From Tiliqua scincoides (taxonomy: Eukaryota > Chordata > Lepidosauria > Squamata > Scincidae), in the NCBI RefSeq assembly GCF_035046505.1, contig NC_089826.1:83710254-83774253 (forward strand): 64,000 bases of DNA, read 5' to 3'. A program made the position numbers and the translations under genes. Each line of letters begins with the position of its first letter. Within the stretch, counting starts at the first letter, position 1. The notes below the pieces were generated by a model, which saw only the letters and a list, made by a program, of their open reading frames with translations, was not told where the DNA came from and did not search any database. Below, piece after piece: positions 42,146 through 54,300 of the stretch.

Positions 42146-42244
42146 GAACATGTTGCTATAGAAATAGCAGACTGTGGATGAGCCCTGCACCTCTTCCTAT
42201 TTGTAAACCCAAGTTGGAAAGCCTTCTTTCTGTTAAAGGTTATT

Positions 42245-42585
42245 AAATGCAGGTGGGGCCTTGGTATCCAGGAGGGATCTGTTCTTGGACCGCCCCCCCA
42301 TACCAAAATCCACTGTTTTGGACCCCATTAATGCCTCCAAAAGTGATCAGAGCTGTGCTTTGGTTGTCACCGGTGGGCTTTCTGAAGCCCACAGAGGGCA
42401 CAGGCATCTGGTTTCTGGAGGGAAACTGGAAGTAACTTTTTAATGCCTTATAAGGCATTAGGAGGCCTGGGGAAGCCCCAGAGCGTTCAGGTGGGGCCAA
42501 GTTTGGCTGGGGCCAAGCCTGGTCTGCGGTAAGCCAGATCCATGGATGTAAAATCCACGGATAAACAGGCTCCACCTGTATAATT
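42245..42585. mobile_element. Palindromic Tigger-like MITE
   Basis: The ends caggtggggccttggtatcc and ggataaacaggctccacctg are inverted. The inner arms are near taatgccttataaggcatta. Confidence 0.65.
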
Positions 42586-43559
42586 CTTGCCCTCAATTCT
42601 GGACCAAAAGGTATATATTCTGCTTTCATATTTCTCCCCTGCTCTCTGAAACAATGCTAAAGAGAATGGAGAGGTAGGCCCATTCCATGCTATATGTGTG
42701 TTCTGTGGCTGACATCTGTGTCACTAGGAAATAAGGAAACGCTTTCCTTTCTGATGTTTAACAGAAAGGTAGTTATGAGTCTCTGAAGGGAAGCTTTTTT
42801 CACCAGCTCGAAATATGAAATATGAATTCAGTCATATCCTCTAATAAAACGTCTTCTGCAAAGCAGTATACTAAAAGCTGAATTGTGCATACATCTTTGC
42901 AGGACATGAATACAAGGAAAGATGTGCTTCCGGGCTGAGGTGATAGCTTTGGTGGGTCAATGTGTGCTTTTAACTTGTGTGGCCCTGGGTTCAATCGGTG
43001 GTACCTTCAGATAAAGACCAACATGTATAGGTTGGTCCTTATCCTCGGATACAACCCAAGCCAAGTCCCAAACCGTATCAGGAAGGGTGACCTGTATCTC
43101 CTGGACACGTCCAGAATAGTCTACTGGAGGTTGTCAAAGGTGTAGGGAGGGCCGTGCGCAAAAACTGGAAATGTATTTCTAAGGCCTTCCGGAGGCTCGG
43201 TGAGAGGCCTCTGAACCACAGACCACCTGGATGTGGGTGACTTGCAGATTCAAATATCCATGGGCTTCGGTATCTGCAGAGGGTCCAGCAACTGATCACT
43301 TGCAGATATAAGGTCCAACTGTAAGATCTGTCTGAAATAATGGAGAGCTTATGCCTTTCTGTGTATAAAATATGAGCTATGTGGGGTGACCTTAGGAGTT
43401 GCGGGTGTTCTAAGCACATTCACATTATTTCTGAAGCTGATCCACAAAGTATTTCTCTGGGGGTCTCAAACTTCCCAATAGAAGAGGAGGACAATTTTTT
43501 AAAAAAGTCCACATGCTTTTGTTTGTAGCCATTACTGAAGTAAAATTCAGGACAACTCA

Positions 43560-45577
43560 GCATGGTGGGTGTTTTTTCAAATTTTTTTTTGGAAAATGTT
43601 TATTGAAAAAGCCAGTATCAACATATTTATATATATATTTATATATATATGTTCAACAACAGTCAGCTATTTTGTGCAGCACAAGAATACAGCCATGAAG
43701 CTTTTCCAAAACAATCAGATTTACCAACTGTACCATTATGTACCACTGAAAGCTGAAATCAAAGAGAAAGAGAGAGAGGTTTTTCTGGTTTCACAATGAG
43801 AGTGACATTCATTTTTTTAATACATTCACAAAAAATAAGGAAATTGAATTCATAATTGTCATAGCAGAGACCTGAATAGGTGACTAATTTTTAGTTTTTG
43901 CTTTCTTTTTCTTTGATAGTCTTGTCTAAATGTGGCCGGGAAACCCATTTGTCAGTGTAATCTAGATTTTATGTAGGACAAAACATTGATCGGTATAGTT
44001 GGTGTTTGAAGAATAAGGTAATGGGAAAAGGAGTATGAAAACCTGTGTCAGCATTTATTACTTACGGAATTCTACCTGACTACACCTTTTAGTGGCAAGC
44101 TTGAAATGCCAGTACGCAATTGGCATATTTTAATTGTTGAGGTGAAGGGATCAAGCTAAAGCTGAAACAAAAAAAAATGCAGTAATTTGGCTTTAACAAG
44201 ACTTTTTGTACAATTTTATCATATTCCCTAAGCCTTCTTACAAGAAAAAATGGATTGTTTTAAATTGCATTAGAACACTATATACATAAATACTGTCCCA
44301 TGTCTAAGGTATACAGTAGCTTTTTATGAGCAAACATTTCTTGTTCTCGTTTAAAATTCATTTATACATTTTGAGTGGATGATTGGACACCGATAGACAT
44401 GCATTGTGCTTCGATACACAATATCCAGCATCCATCAGGGCAATCACAAGTGTACGACATTTCATGTGTTAACAGGACCATCTGTCAGCTCAGGTCTTGC
44501 AACCTGAAAGCACTTCAGATTTCCCTCCCTTCCTTGGCACCTCCACTTGTACCTACACCTCCAAATTAAAAGTACAAAAGCATGCACATATCTTTATGAG
44601 GATGTCCTTCATTTATTGAAAAGTTGATGCAGAGTAGTACAAAATCAATTGTGAGGGAACTTTGAGCCAGTCACGTGCTTCTGGTGTCCCCCCTTTTAAT
44701 CAGTGCAAGAAATAATTCAGAAATTAATGATACGAGAAAAATATTGTCTATATGTTGCATTAGCAATACACTTTTAAAAAAAAAAAGAACCTGAAATTCC
44801 CTCTGCTTATTCCATGCTCCTGAAAGCGTTAACATTGCCCATTCTTGGACTGTAAAAAAGAACGACACAACAGTTTAAGAACACACACCCTTTGTTCTCC
44901 TCAAATTGCCCCAAAGAGTCATCTCAGTTGACTTCAATGTCTCTCTTGTGGCAGCTACAATTGCTAGAGGAAAAAAAATGAAGTTAATTCAAAATTTTTC
45001 TGCAGGCCAAATGTGTTCTGGGACTCTAAGAAAATTCCATTGCAAAATATAGATTGCCATTCTTTAGGACAGTTCATTAAACTTGCCAAAATGAACCCAA
45101 CTTCTGGGCATCCACGTAATTGGAGTTTTCTTTGTGCCCCAGAAGAAGGTGTTTGTTGAAATGTGTTAAGACCTTCAGAAGCATTTTTGAATACGCTCCA
45201 TTTTTCCATACCATCTTGACACTTTCCGCCTCCGAACCTTACTGCGAAACAAAGAGAGGCCAATTTAAATCCAATGTTAATAATTACTGTGTGAATATTA
45301 TGAACTTTAAAAGTGAGCTACGGGGAAGACAAAAGCAGAGATTTCAAAATGTGTATTAGGCAGGCGTGATCGTCGAACAACACCCACCTTGCTCTGTTGG
45401 AGCAAAGAGAAATTACCTTAAAAATAATTGCCACTCCTGCTGTAAACCTCAGCTTGGTGTGGGTGGGGAGCTGGTGCCCACAGAAGGGCCATGCTCCAGT
45501 TATGGTGGCAAGCTGCATCTGCTCTTCCATAGTTTGTGTGAGACTCACTTTATTGGCTCAACCCACCCTGTTGGCTG
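43560..45577. other. Intergenic, part 2: mostly unique AT-rich sequence
   Basis: It starts with a (TATA)-rich tract (43620-43650). On the minus strand AATAAA signals stand at about 43598, 44053, 44605 and 45551. Part of it could be a long 3' UTR of PPP2R2C, but I cannot show this. 44427-44500 shares sequence with 45600-45670. Confidence 0.35.
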
Positions 45578-45901
45578 CAGTGGTGTAGCTAAGGGGATTG
45601 GCACAATATCCAGCATCCATCTGGGCAGTCACAGGTGTATGACATTTCATGTGTCAACTCAGGTCTTGAGGGCACAAAATTTTTTTTAGCAACCCCCTGG
45701 GGGTGCCTAGGAAATGGCCTGAGAAACACACCTCCGGTTTTCACAAAAAACAGAAGGGTCTTTCTAAGGCCTCCATGAGGCTTCTGAGGCTTGAGTCTCA
45801 GAACTTCTGGACACCTTGGGATCTACTGTGGGGGTGAAGGATGGCACACCCTCAAGGCATGGTATCCAGGGCAGTGTACCCCCCCCTTACCTATGCCTCT
45901 G
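45578..45901. mobile_element. hAT-like MITE ('cagtggtgtagct' family)
   Basis: It starts cagtggtgtagctaagggg and ends ccttacctatgcctctg, a decayed inverted partner. The flanks match at only 5 of 8 bases. It includes the segment shared with 44427-44500. Confidence 0.6.
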
Positions 45902-46418
45902 GTGGGCACGTGTGTTACGGGTGGTGTGAGCTGTAGTAGAGAAGGTTGTTGAGTCAGTTCTGAGTTGGGCTTGCCTAGTGGGGCTTTACAGAGGAGGGGG
46001 TGGTGTTGAGCCTCACTTCAGTCCAGCACCATTTTACCAACACACCTTGGCTTTCATCAGCCCTATTTCTATTTTGAAAGTGTGCTATTAGCTGCTTTGG
46101 ATCCTGCACAAACATTTTCCTGGTGCAGTTCTGCTTTAAGGCAGCTCAGGGTGGGTGGAGGTTATTTCTGTGCTTTGACTATTGCTTGCAGCTGGAACTT
46201 TGCCAGTGAGCTAGCATGCAGAATAGGAAAGGAGGAATTTAAAAAAACAAAACCACAGGCCAGAGAAACTTTAAGAGCGTGAAGGGGTCTTGTGGACCTG
46301 GAACAGTCATACAACCAGAAATGGGTAAGAAACTGATTCTCGCATGTTGGGTTAAAAGAAGCAATCATGAAAACGTATGTTATTCTTCTCCTCAGTCATC
46401 TGATGCGGTGCCCACTAA
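45902..46418. other. Intergenic, unassigned
   Basis: Unique sequence, no gene or repeat recognised. Confidence 0.4.
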
Positions 46419-46752
46419 CAGTGGTGTAGCTAAAGGGGGGCAGAGAGTACATTGCCCCAGGTACCACATCCTGAGGGGATGCCAACCCACATCTCAACAG
46501 CAGACCCAAGGCATAAAAAGTGGCCTTCTGGGACCCACTAAGGCTTGGGGAGGCCAAGAGCAAAGTTCCTCTGGGAAGTTTCTGTGAAAACCAGAAGTGC
46601 CTTTCTAAGCATTCTCCATGTGGCCTCCCTGTCCCTCAGACCACCTCCCAGATGCAACCAGATGTGATGGGGGTGGTAAATTTCATTTTGTAGTAGGGGG
46701 GTGTTAAAAATTTTTGTGCCCCCAGGTCCCGGATGCCTTAGCTACGCCACTG
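46419..46752. mobile_element. hAT-like MITE ('cagtggtgtagct' family)
   Basis: The ends are cagtggtgtagctaaaggg and ccttagctacgccactg. The flanks cccactaa and cctatcaa match at 5 of 8, with the differences all transitions. Confidence 0.75.
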
Positions 46753-46925
46753 CCTATCAAGATATTGCACTGACCCCTATCTGCTTGCTCTGGGCCTGGT
46801 TGACATGGGAGGTGTAATACCAACTGGTTGCATCGCTGTCTATGCTGATTCTTTTGTAGCACTAAAGGAAAACCAGGGAGTTGGAAGCATCTCCATTATT
46901 CTTCTCAGGTATAGTAAGAAGAATC

Positions 46926-47500
46926 CATAAGAACATAAGAACAGCCCCACTGGATCAGGCCATAGGCCCATCTAGTCCAGCTTCCTGTATCTCACAGCAG
47001 CCCACCAAATGTCCCAGGGAGCACACCAGATAACAAGAGACCTCATCCTGGTGCCCTCCCTTGCATCTGGCATTCTGACATAACCCATTTCTAAAATCAG
47101 GAGGTTGCACATAACAGTCAGATCAGCAATTACAGCCCTGGAGTGACTCTAAACCAAATTCTCAGAGCAGCATAAGAGTCACCTACACCTGAGGTTTTCA
47201 GGGAACCTCATCGCAGCATGCAAGCAGCCCCCCTCCCTCGGAGCCATTCTCATAAGAACATAAGAACAGCCCCACTGGATCAGGCCATAGGCCCATCTAG
47301 TCCAGCTTCCTGTATCTCACAGTGGCCCACCAAATGCCCAGGGAGCAAACCAGATAACAAGAGACCTGCAAGGCCTCCTGGGAATTGTAGTTTAAGAACA
47401 GCCCCACTGGATCAGGCCATAGGCCCATCTAGTCCAGCTTCCTGTATCTCACAGCGGCCCACCAAATGCCCCAGGGAGCACACCAGATAACAAGAGACCT
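46926..47500 (-). mobile_element. Composite CR1 repeat plus CR1 tail pair
   Basis: From the right on the minus strand: a CR1 tail (47500-47392), the 26-base spacer with the tgggaattgtagt motif (47391-47366), a second CR1 tail (47365-47248), the 138-base spacer (47247-47112) and a third CR1 tail (47111-46926). It thus joins the structures seen separately at 31506-31912 and 22470-23149. Confidence 0.9.
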
Positions 47501-47779
47501 AACAGTCCCTACAATGCTGGAGGGGAAGCTGCACAGAATGGACAGCCACAAGATTTGCAACCTGAGTGTAGCATCTCTCAGAACCCAGCTGGTGTCTTCT
47601 GGCTGCATGGACAGTCTACCTGTGCCTCATGTACGAACCAGGGCTTCTGATAGAACTGCTTGGCCTGGCCTGTTTCAAGCAACATTCCTGTAATACAGCA
47701 TCAAGTCTCTTCTGCATCTCCACTGTCTTTGCAACCTTTCAGAAACACAATAAAATAACTAGTGATAAGTGAGACACAA

Positions 47780-48049
47780 GCAGCCTCTCCTTAACAGAAA
47801 ATTTATTTTGAAGCACATTTGCAATAGGTGCAATGAATTAAAACATTTGGTGGTGGTTGATGATATGAATGGAGGGGTAGTTAAAGGGGTGAATCCATCC
47901 CTGTTACTCCCCAGCTCTGCACACACTTATTTGGGAATAAGTCCCATTGAATTCAATGGCATTTACTTCCAAGTAAAGGGCATAGTATCAAAGCTCGAGC
48001 AGTGATCCCGTCCTTTAAACTCTCCAAGGGTTGCTTGCAAAGAGGAATC
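47780..48049 (-). other. PPP2R2C: PPP2R2C 3' UTR, proximal polyadenylation signal
   Basis: AATAAA on the minus strand at 47802-47807 would give a short 3' UTR of about 265 bases. A copy of the dispersed palindromic repeat lies within it (47920-47990). A distal signal further left is possible. Confidence 0.45.
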
Positions 48050-48341
48050 CTAGTGCATTTCAGAGTTCATTTTGTCTTGGAATATGTACAGATTGTTTGT
48101 GGCGGCAATCGCAATGATGTTCTCTGTTGGGTGCCATGCCGTGTGCAGGATCTTCTTGGTAAAGTCCAAACTGTCGACGCTGATGTCATCTTTCCTGCGC
48201 TTGCCCCCAACGCACACTCGGCGGGGTTTAAGAATTGCTCGCGGCTTGCTACTCTCGCGGGAGGCCTCTAAAGTAACATCGCGCTTGGTGTTCCGGTCAA
48301 ACATTCGAAAGAAGTTGTTATATGCCCCTGTCATAATGACA
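48050..48341 (-). CDS. PPP2R2C: PPP2R2C last coding exon, 292 bp
   Basis: Acceptor ccctctgcag. It encodes [18 protein letters not shown] through [15 protein letters not shown] and stop TAG at 48050-48052. Confidence 0.97.
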
Positions 48342-51300
48342 CTGCAGAGGGAACAAAAAAAAGAGAGAGGAGGAATGTTAATTTGTAGACTAAGGAAGGA
48401 ATCCAAAGCGATTCCTGGGCTTGTGCAAGTTGTTTGCGCTGGCCTGGGAGTGTTGTAAATGTGCTATAAGGCACATCTGCGATGACTCAGGAGTTGGGGA
48501 GGATCTCCTCATGTCAGATCCCACCTGGTGAAAGGTAAAGTTGTGCCAGCCTGGGGGTATGGGGAGGACAGAATGGGGGCATTTTGGGGCGTGTGGTGGA
48601 TGGATCAGGCCTGGGAAAGGCTGGGAACAACCTCCTACACTTAGGCCGGATCTTAATCCCCCTCCTGAGCAGTCTGACTTTACACTGGGATGCTCAGATC
48701 TGCACTGGTGCAGATCTGAGTAGCCCCTTTGAGGTTCCTGCCTCATGACACAGGGTGATGGTAAAGAAATCCCCTTACTCTGAGTTGCGCAGCAGCCACC
48801 TCATAACCTGCACTGGATACAGTGCAGTTGGATAGCATAGAATTGGACAGTTGGATAGGACAGGATTGGGTTGTTTCCTAATCCTCTAGGAAGTTCTCCT
48901 GTACAACTTTCATTTATTTCAATGAGGAATGCGCAGGAGAACTTCCCAAGATATTTTTTTTAGAACTTCCTTTAAGATTAGGTTGTGCTCTTAAAGTTCT
49001 GCTTCATAATGTTAATTTAGTCTGGGCACATCACCTCTCTACATTTACTATTATACCCAATAATAAAAGTAGGAAGCACTTGAGAATATAAAATTTTGCA
49101 TTATAAATGCATTGTGCAAAATGCAGTGGTTATTCGCATTTTGCTAGTTAATTTTCCCCAGCGAGGCCTCTATCAATCTAATAATTTATATTAATATCCA
49201 TTATTAATAATCCAATAATCCCATCTACATACCGCTCCCATGGATCTAAACCCCTGACTTTTCTATATGCAGCAGTATCAAGTATATATCAAGGACCATC
49301 AGTTGTGCATTACAATGGGGATTAAATGCCATCTATTTTTTTATGTTGCAAATATCACTACAACAGGGGTCTCAGTGAACCAGGTTTGGCAAGAAGAACA
49401 AACATCATTTGCTAGGCTTATTCAGCTGACAGATGACTGTTGTGATGGGCTTGTTAGGTTTAGCATGGCTTGCCTGAAATGATTATGGCATGTCATGCCT
49501 GTGGGACAGCTAGATTTATGTTACCCAGGCTTTCAGGGATCCTCACTGCATTGGTGAGTCCAAAAAGTTACTGGCAATATAAACACTATCATATTTCCTT
49601 CTCTTAAAAATGGCCGCTGGAAGAGAGCACATCATATATGCTTCCTCATATATGTCCACATTTAATATTGCCCTAATCAAATGACATGTATCTTTCTTAG
49701 TAAGATTGGCATTCATTGTGAAAAAAAGATAGCAATTTCCTCATTTAGTCTTGCCTCATCAAAACCAGAAGTTCAGATAAATGGTATTACTTATGTAGCA
49801 TTTCGTTGACATTCCTATCCAACTTTCCAGCCCTGGTGTAGCCATGCCAATGGGGAGTGCATCCTGTGGTGGGAGGGTAGTTACGAAGGTAACTCCACAA
49901 GGTAAGGGATCATTTGCTTCCTTGCCTTGGGGTGGCATTGCAGCTGCACCGGCACTCGAAAGGTGGATGGGATTGGGCCCTGAGTGTGTGGCCACGGTAA
50001 GTAGTTTGGGAACCCTTGCTCTACGCGTCTTTTCTGATGCCTTTTGCCTGGATGTCATGATAGTTGGCTGTGTTCCGTGAGTACAACATCTGCTAAAACA
50101 GGGACCCTCGGAGATGCCTGTCCACAACCAAAGCAGCTTTCACAAGAATGATAGCAAATTCATAACATTACTGACCAATTGTTATGAATACTCTTTTCCT
50201 TATTGGCATTGGTTTTCAAACTCTCAGTGCGAGTTTGAGCCACTCTAAGTTCTTGCGGGGGCGGGGGGGAGGCAGCCGGGGTGGGGGGAGCCCCCCAGGA
50301 TCGCTCTGCTCAGGGGGGCTGCAGGGGCTTGGGTTTACCAGAGCCTCCTGCAGCCTCCCTGGGGTGTGGTGAGCCTGGCGCGACCTTCTGCAGGGCTCCC
50401 CGCAGTTTCAGAAGTGAAAGTGAGCGATTGCGCTCCACTTCTGCTTTAGCGGAGGCTGGGTGCGATCGCTCCGCTTTCACCTTCAAAGCTGACCCATAAG
50501 CCAAAATAGAGAGAGATTATTTAGAATATTTACTATGGCTTTCCAACAAAAAGTTATCAAATGGCTTTCATAGCTAAGGAATAAGAAGATAATTCCCAGT
50601 CTGAAAGGGACTTCAGCTGCAATCCTATTTACCTGGGAGTAAGTTCTAAGGAACTCAGTGGAACTTACTACTGAGAAGACATGCACAGGATTGTGTTGTT
50701 ACAGTACAAAAGGAAAAAAAAGACAGAGACAGCTACTGGGTGGGACACTGCTAGAATGACAAGGGACTGTTGCTCTCTCCCTGCAAAATATAACAGTTAA
50801 ATATATTTAAATATAACACCATTTTGCTAAGCTAGCATAAGGATGAGATAAGCAAATGCTTTTTATGAAGAAAGAAGACCATATCTTTTATATTCTGTTT
50901 TTTTTATGGAAAATAGGTGCTGTTAGCTTTTGTCACCTAAATTGCTATGTGCTGTGATTACAGATTCTTCAGGGGCAACTAAAAGTAGATATACACCAAG
51001 AATGATTTTGCAAAACATCCACTAACTGTTTGCTACCAATATATATGCATGCATTTTTATAAGTGGAATCAGATAAATCAATTGTCAAAGAGTGACTGCC
51101 CATCAGCTAAATTAAGAAGGACAGTTTGATGAATAGGTGAAGAGATTACCTGTCAGAGCCATTCCACGCACATTCAAACTTGTCAAAGATGCAGTCGTTT
51201 TCATAAAGGGAGCATAGCTTGCTTCTAAGGTAGTCATGAACCTGTTTTGTGAGCAAAAGGCAGTTTGGTTATCCTACAGTTAGGATATCCCACTCGCTCT

Positions 51301-54300
51301 TGTAGCCCCCCTGGATTTTCCTACAATTTCTTCAGCCTTGACTGAAGTTTTTACAGTGACTTTCAACCAGTGTGCTGTGGCATGTTGGTGTGCTGAGAAA
51401 GATCTGCAGGTGCGCCGCAGGAGTTTGGAACACAGTGGTAAAAATTTCTGAAAAATTCTTACACTGAAAAACTCTTCTGTTAGCTCCGCCAGCAGAGGAA
51501 GAGCGACAGACTACCTCGCTCAGCAATCTGTTCCACTGCCAAATCACCTTTATCATCAAGAAATTCTTCCTGATGTCCAACCAGAATCTCATCTCTTACA
51601 CCCTTGATGGGGTTTTGCAAATATTTGCGGAAATGTTTACAAAATCCCCAGCTTTGCCCTCCCCCTGGTTCACCCTTCACAGTCAAAAAGCCTCTGTGAA
51701 GTGTAGGGCGCATTGGACAGTGCCTTCTGATCTGCAGCAACATAGTGTTGAAGAGAGGCCTACCAAAGCCACCTTCTCTCAACTCACCAACATGAAAAGG
51801 GGAGGAGAGACACCTTCTCCCAAGACTAATGGCTTGGAACTGACAATACTAACAGGGGCCCCCAGGGGCTCCATAAAAAGGCCAGCAATGTAGAGCGAGA
51901 ATCAGACTTGGGACTAAACCCAGGCTCCATGCAAAAGTGGAATACCCAAAAGTGGTGGATAGCGGGCAGCAGAACCTCCAAGCTCTCACCTTAGAATTAG
52001 ATACCTGTACAGTTGTGGGAGTGTGCTGTGGTTAAATCTTGCCCATTACAGGTCATAGATGGTTTCAATAAAGTTGTGGCTGTTCTGAAGATGGGGGGTG
52101 GGGAGTAGCTCTGCTACAATGGCACTTGAGTTATCAGGGGAAGTGTTTAATTGTTTGGAAGGTCTTGTACTGATTGGTTTTATTAATCAGTTAAACATTA
52201 CAGCTCTATTTAAAAAAAAATATTTTGGTGGAGTTGGATAGTGCTGTTTTCTGCTATTCTTCAGGATCCCTTCTGGAGAAACAAGGAAGCTTGTACCCTG
52301 TTCCTGGAACAAAGACTTCTAGTTCTGACTGGTTATTGAGATAAGGAGCCACTTTCCTATGCAAATGACTGCTTTGCCCTCCAAAGTTTGATATTTAGTA
52401 TATCAGGCTGAACCTGTATTGAATAACTCAGTTTTATAACCCAAAATGTAATTTGGAAAATGGCCAAACCTATGAACATTCTTTCAGCTGCACCTAGAAA
52501 CTGATGACAGCCACCGTAGGGAAAATAACCCTGCAGCCGTGTTTGCTGATGTAGACGCATTCATGCCACCAGGATTTATGCCATGCTGCATATTGAAATG
52601 GCCTCTGCATAAACACTTTGCAGAATGGTATTAGAGGGCATGTAAATAAATGCAAACCTCCGGTTAAAAAACCAACACCCGCCCACACCTACCTGGTATA
52701 TTTCTATAGGCTTTGTTTCCATGTTCAGGTCCCAGACTTTGACAGTGAGGTAATCCCTGGCTAACATATATCGGCCACTGTGGCTGAATTTGACATCTGA
52801 CACAGAAGAGATAATTTCGGAGAAAAAGGAGCGGCTGCTGGGGTCTTCTGGTTCTTCAAAAACTGGCAGGACAGAGAAAGAGAGAGGGACAAAAAGAGAG
52901 GTGACTGTTAAGAGACTCTTAACAACATTTCTTCACAATTGCTTTTTTGTGAATTTGATGTGACAGAGGATGAGATTCCACAAAGCTGTCAGCCTTCTTG
53001 TGGTGTGCAGAAAAATGTTTCTTCATTTTCATGTTCTTTTTTTTTCATTTTTTTAAAGAATTAAAAAAAAGTGTAATCTGATTTGAACTGTTAGTTCCAG
53101 GGCACACCAGCCTTTTCCTGCCAACCATTTTGTTTAACCATAGGATCTATAACGCTGCACCATGGTGGGACAGTGCTGTTTAAAACAAACAAACAAACAT
53201 GGTTGCAAAAAATATCCAAGGAATCAAGAGCTACCACAAGCTACTGCAGTGCTTCCCAAGCCATGATCTGTGGAAGCACAGGAGGTGGTTCGCGAGCCAG
53301 CCGGGCCCTGTAGTCGGCAGGTAAGCAGAGTGTTGTGCGATTCACCTGCCTTGCTTGGGCCATCCTGCCCTCCCTTGGCTCCGACTGGCCTGAAATCAGG
53401 GCAATTCAGCAGCCATTGACGATGACATACTCCTCCGATGACATACATACAACGTACTCCTGCAGCTGTGCACTCAGTGGTCCTCAACAGACCTGAATGC
53501 ATGCATGGCGGTCTGTGGTTGCTCAAAGGTAGGGAACTACTGATCTACAGAGTCAGATTCTTCTGTGTGATGAGGATGAAAGCTTACCTGGGTACTATTA
53601 TCTGAAACTCCCACATCATCCAATTTAACTCCTTTAAGCAATTTTAGAGGGCGGTTTGGAGTATTGTCCAAGCCAGCCCAAGGTTGCCCTTGAAGAAGAG
53701 TTACACTCCAGTTGCATATTATGGCATGCAACAGAAACAAATAACATGAAATCTATATCAGGTGAGACATTTGCATTTGATTCCACAGAAACCCATAGCT
53801 TGTCATTCTGTCCCCTAGCAATCAATAAATATTAGTAGGCATTAATGGTGCTTTATGTCCTAAAGCTGAGAGTCAATGTAAGGTGGTGAAGTGGCAACGC
53901 TACACATCAATGCTATCAGCATGAAAATGAAATGTGGTGCGTGATTCCATCACACATGTAGCCATGCAAAACATCCAGACGTAGTACATGGCAAGTATTT
54001 AAAGATGCTTACAGCTGACAGATCACTTACAAGGAGGAGCTTAACATAAAGACAATGTGATGGGGAGGCAAAGTGCAAGTGAGGATGTCAGGCAGAACAG
54101 ATAATACATTTTTGGGTTGACCATTTTCCATAAAGTCAGTAACTGTAGCATAGCCAAAAGCAGAACAGCATGGCAAGTACTGAAGGTGCCACAACACCCT
54201 GTGTAAGTGGCCTCTCCCACTCGCTGTCAGAGCCATTCTGGGCAACAAGTGCAACATGCAGGTTCTCAGCAAGTGCCTGTATGTTGCTGCCTGGAGTGGT

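Larger units (their letters stand above)
41736..43559. other. Intergenic between WFS1 and PPP2R2C, part 1
   Basis: Holds two Tigger-like MITEs (41812-42145, 42245-42585), a tRNA-like SINE fragment at about 42935-43030 (cctgggttcaatcggtgg) and a further MITE relic at 43190-43330. Confidence 0.5.

Noticed and set aside
47218-47490. A 90-codon frame with repeated '[20 protein letters not shown]'
   Set aside because: It is the reverse reading of CR1 3' tails. The same peptide appears at each CR1 copy.
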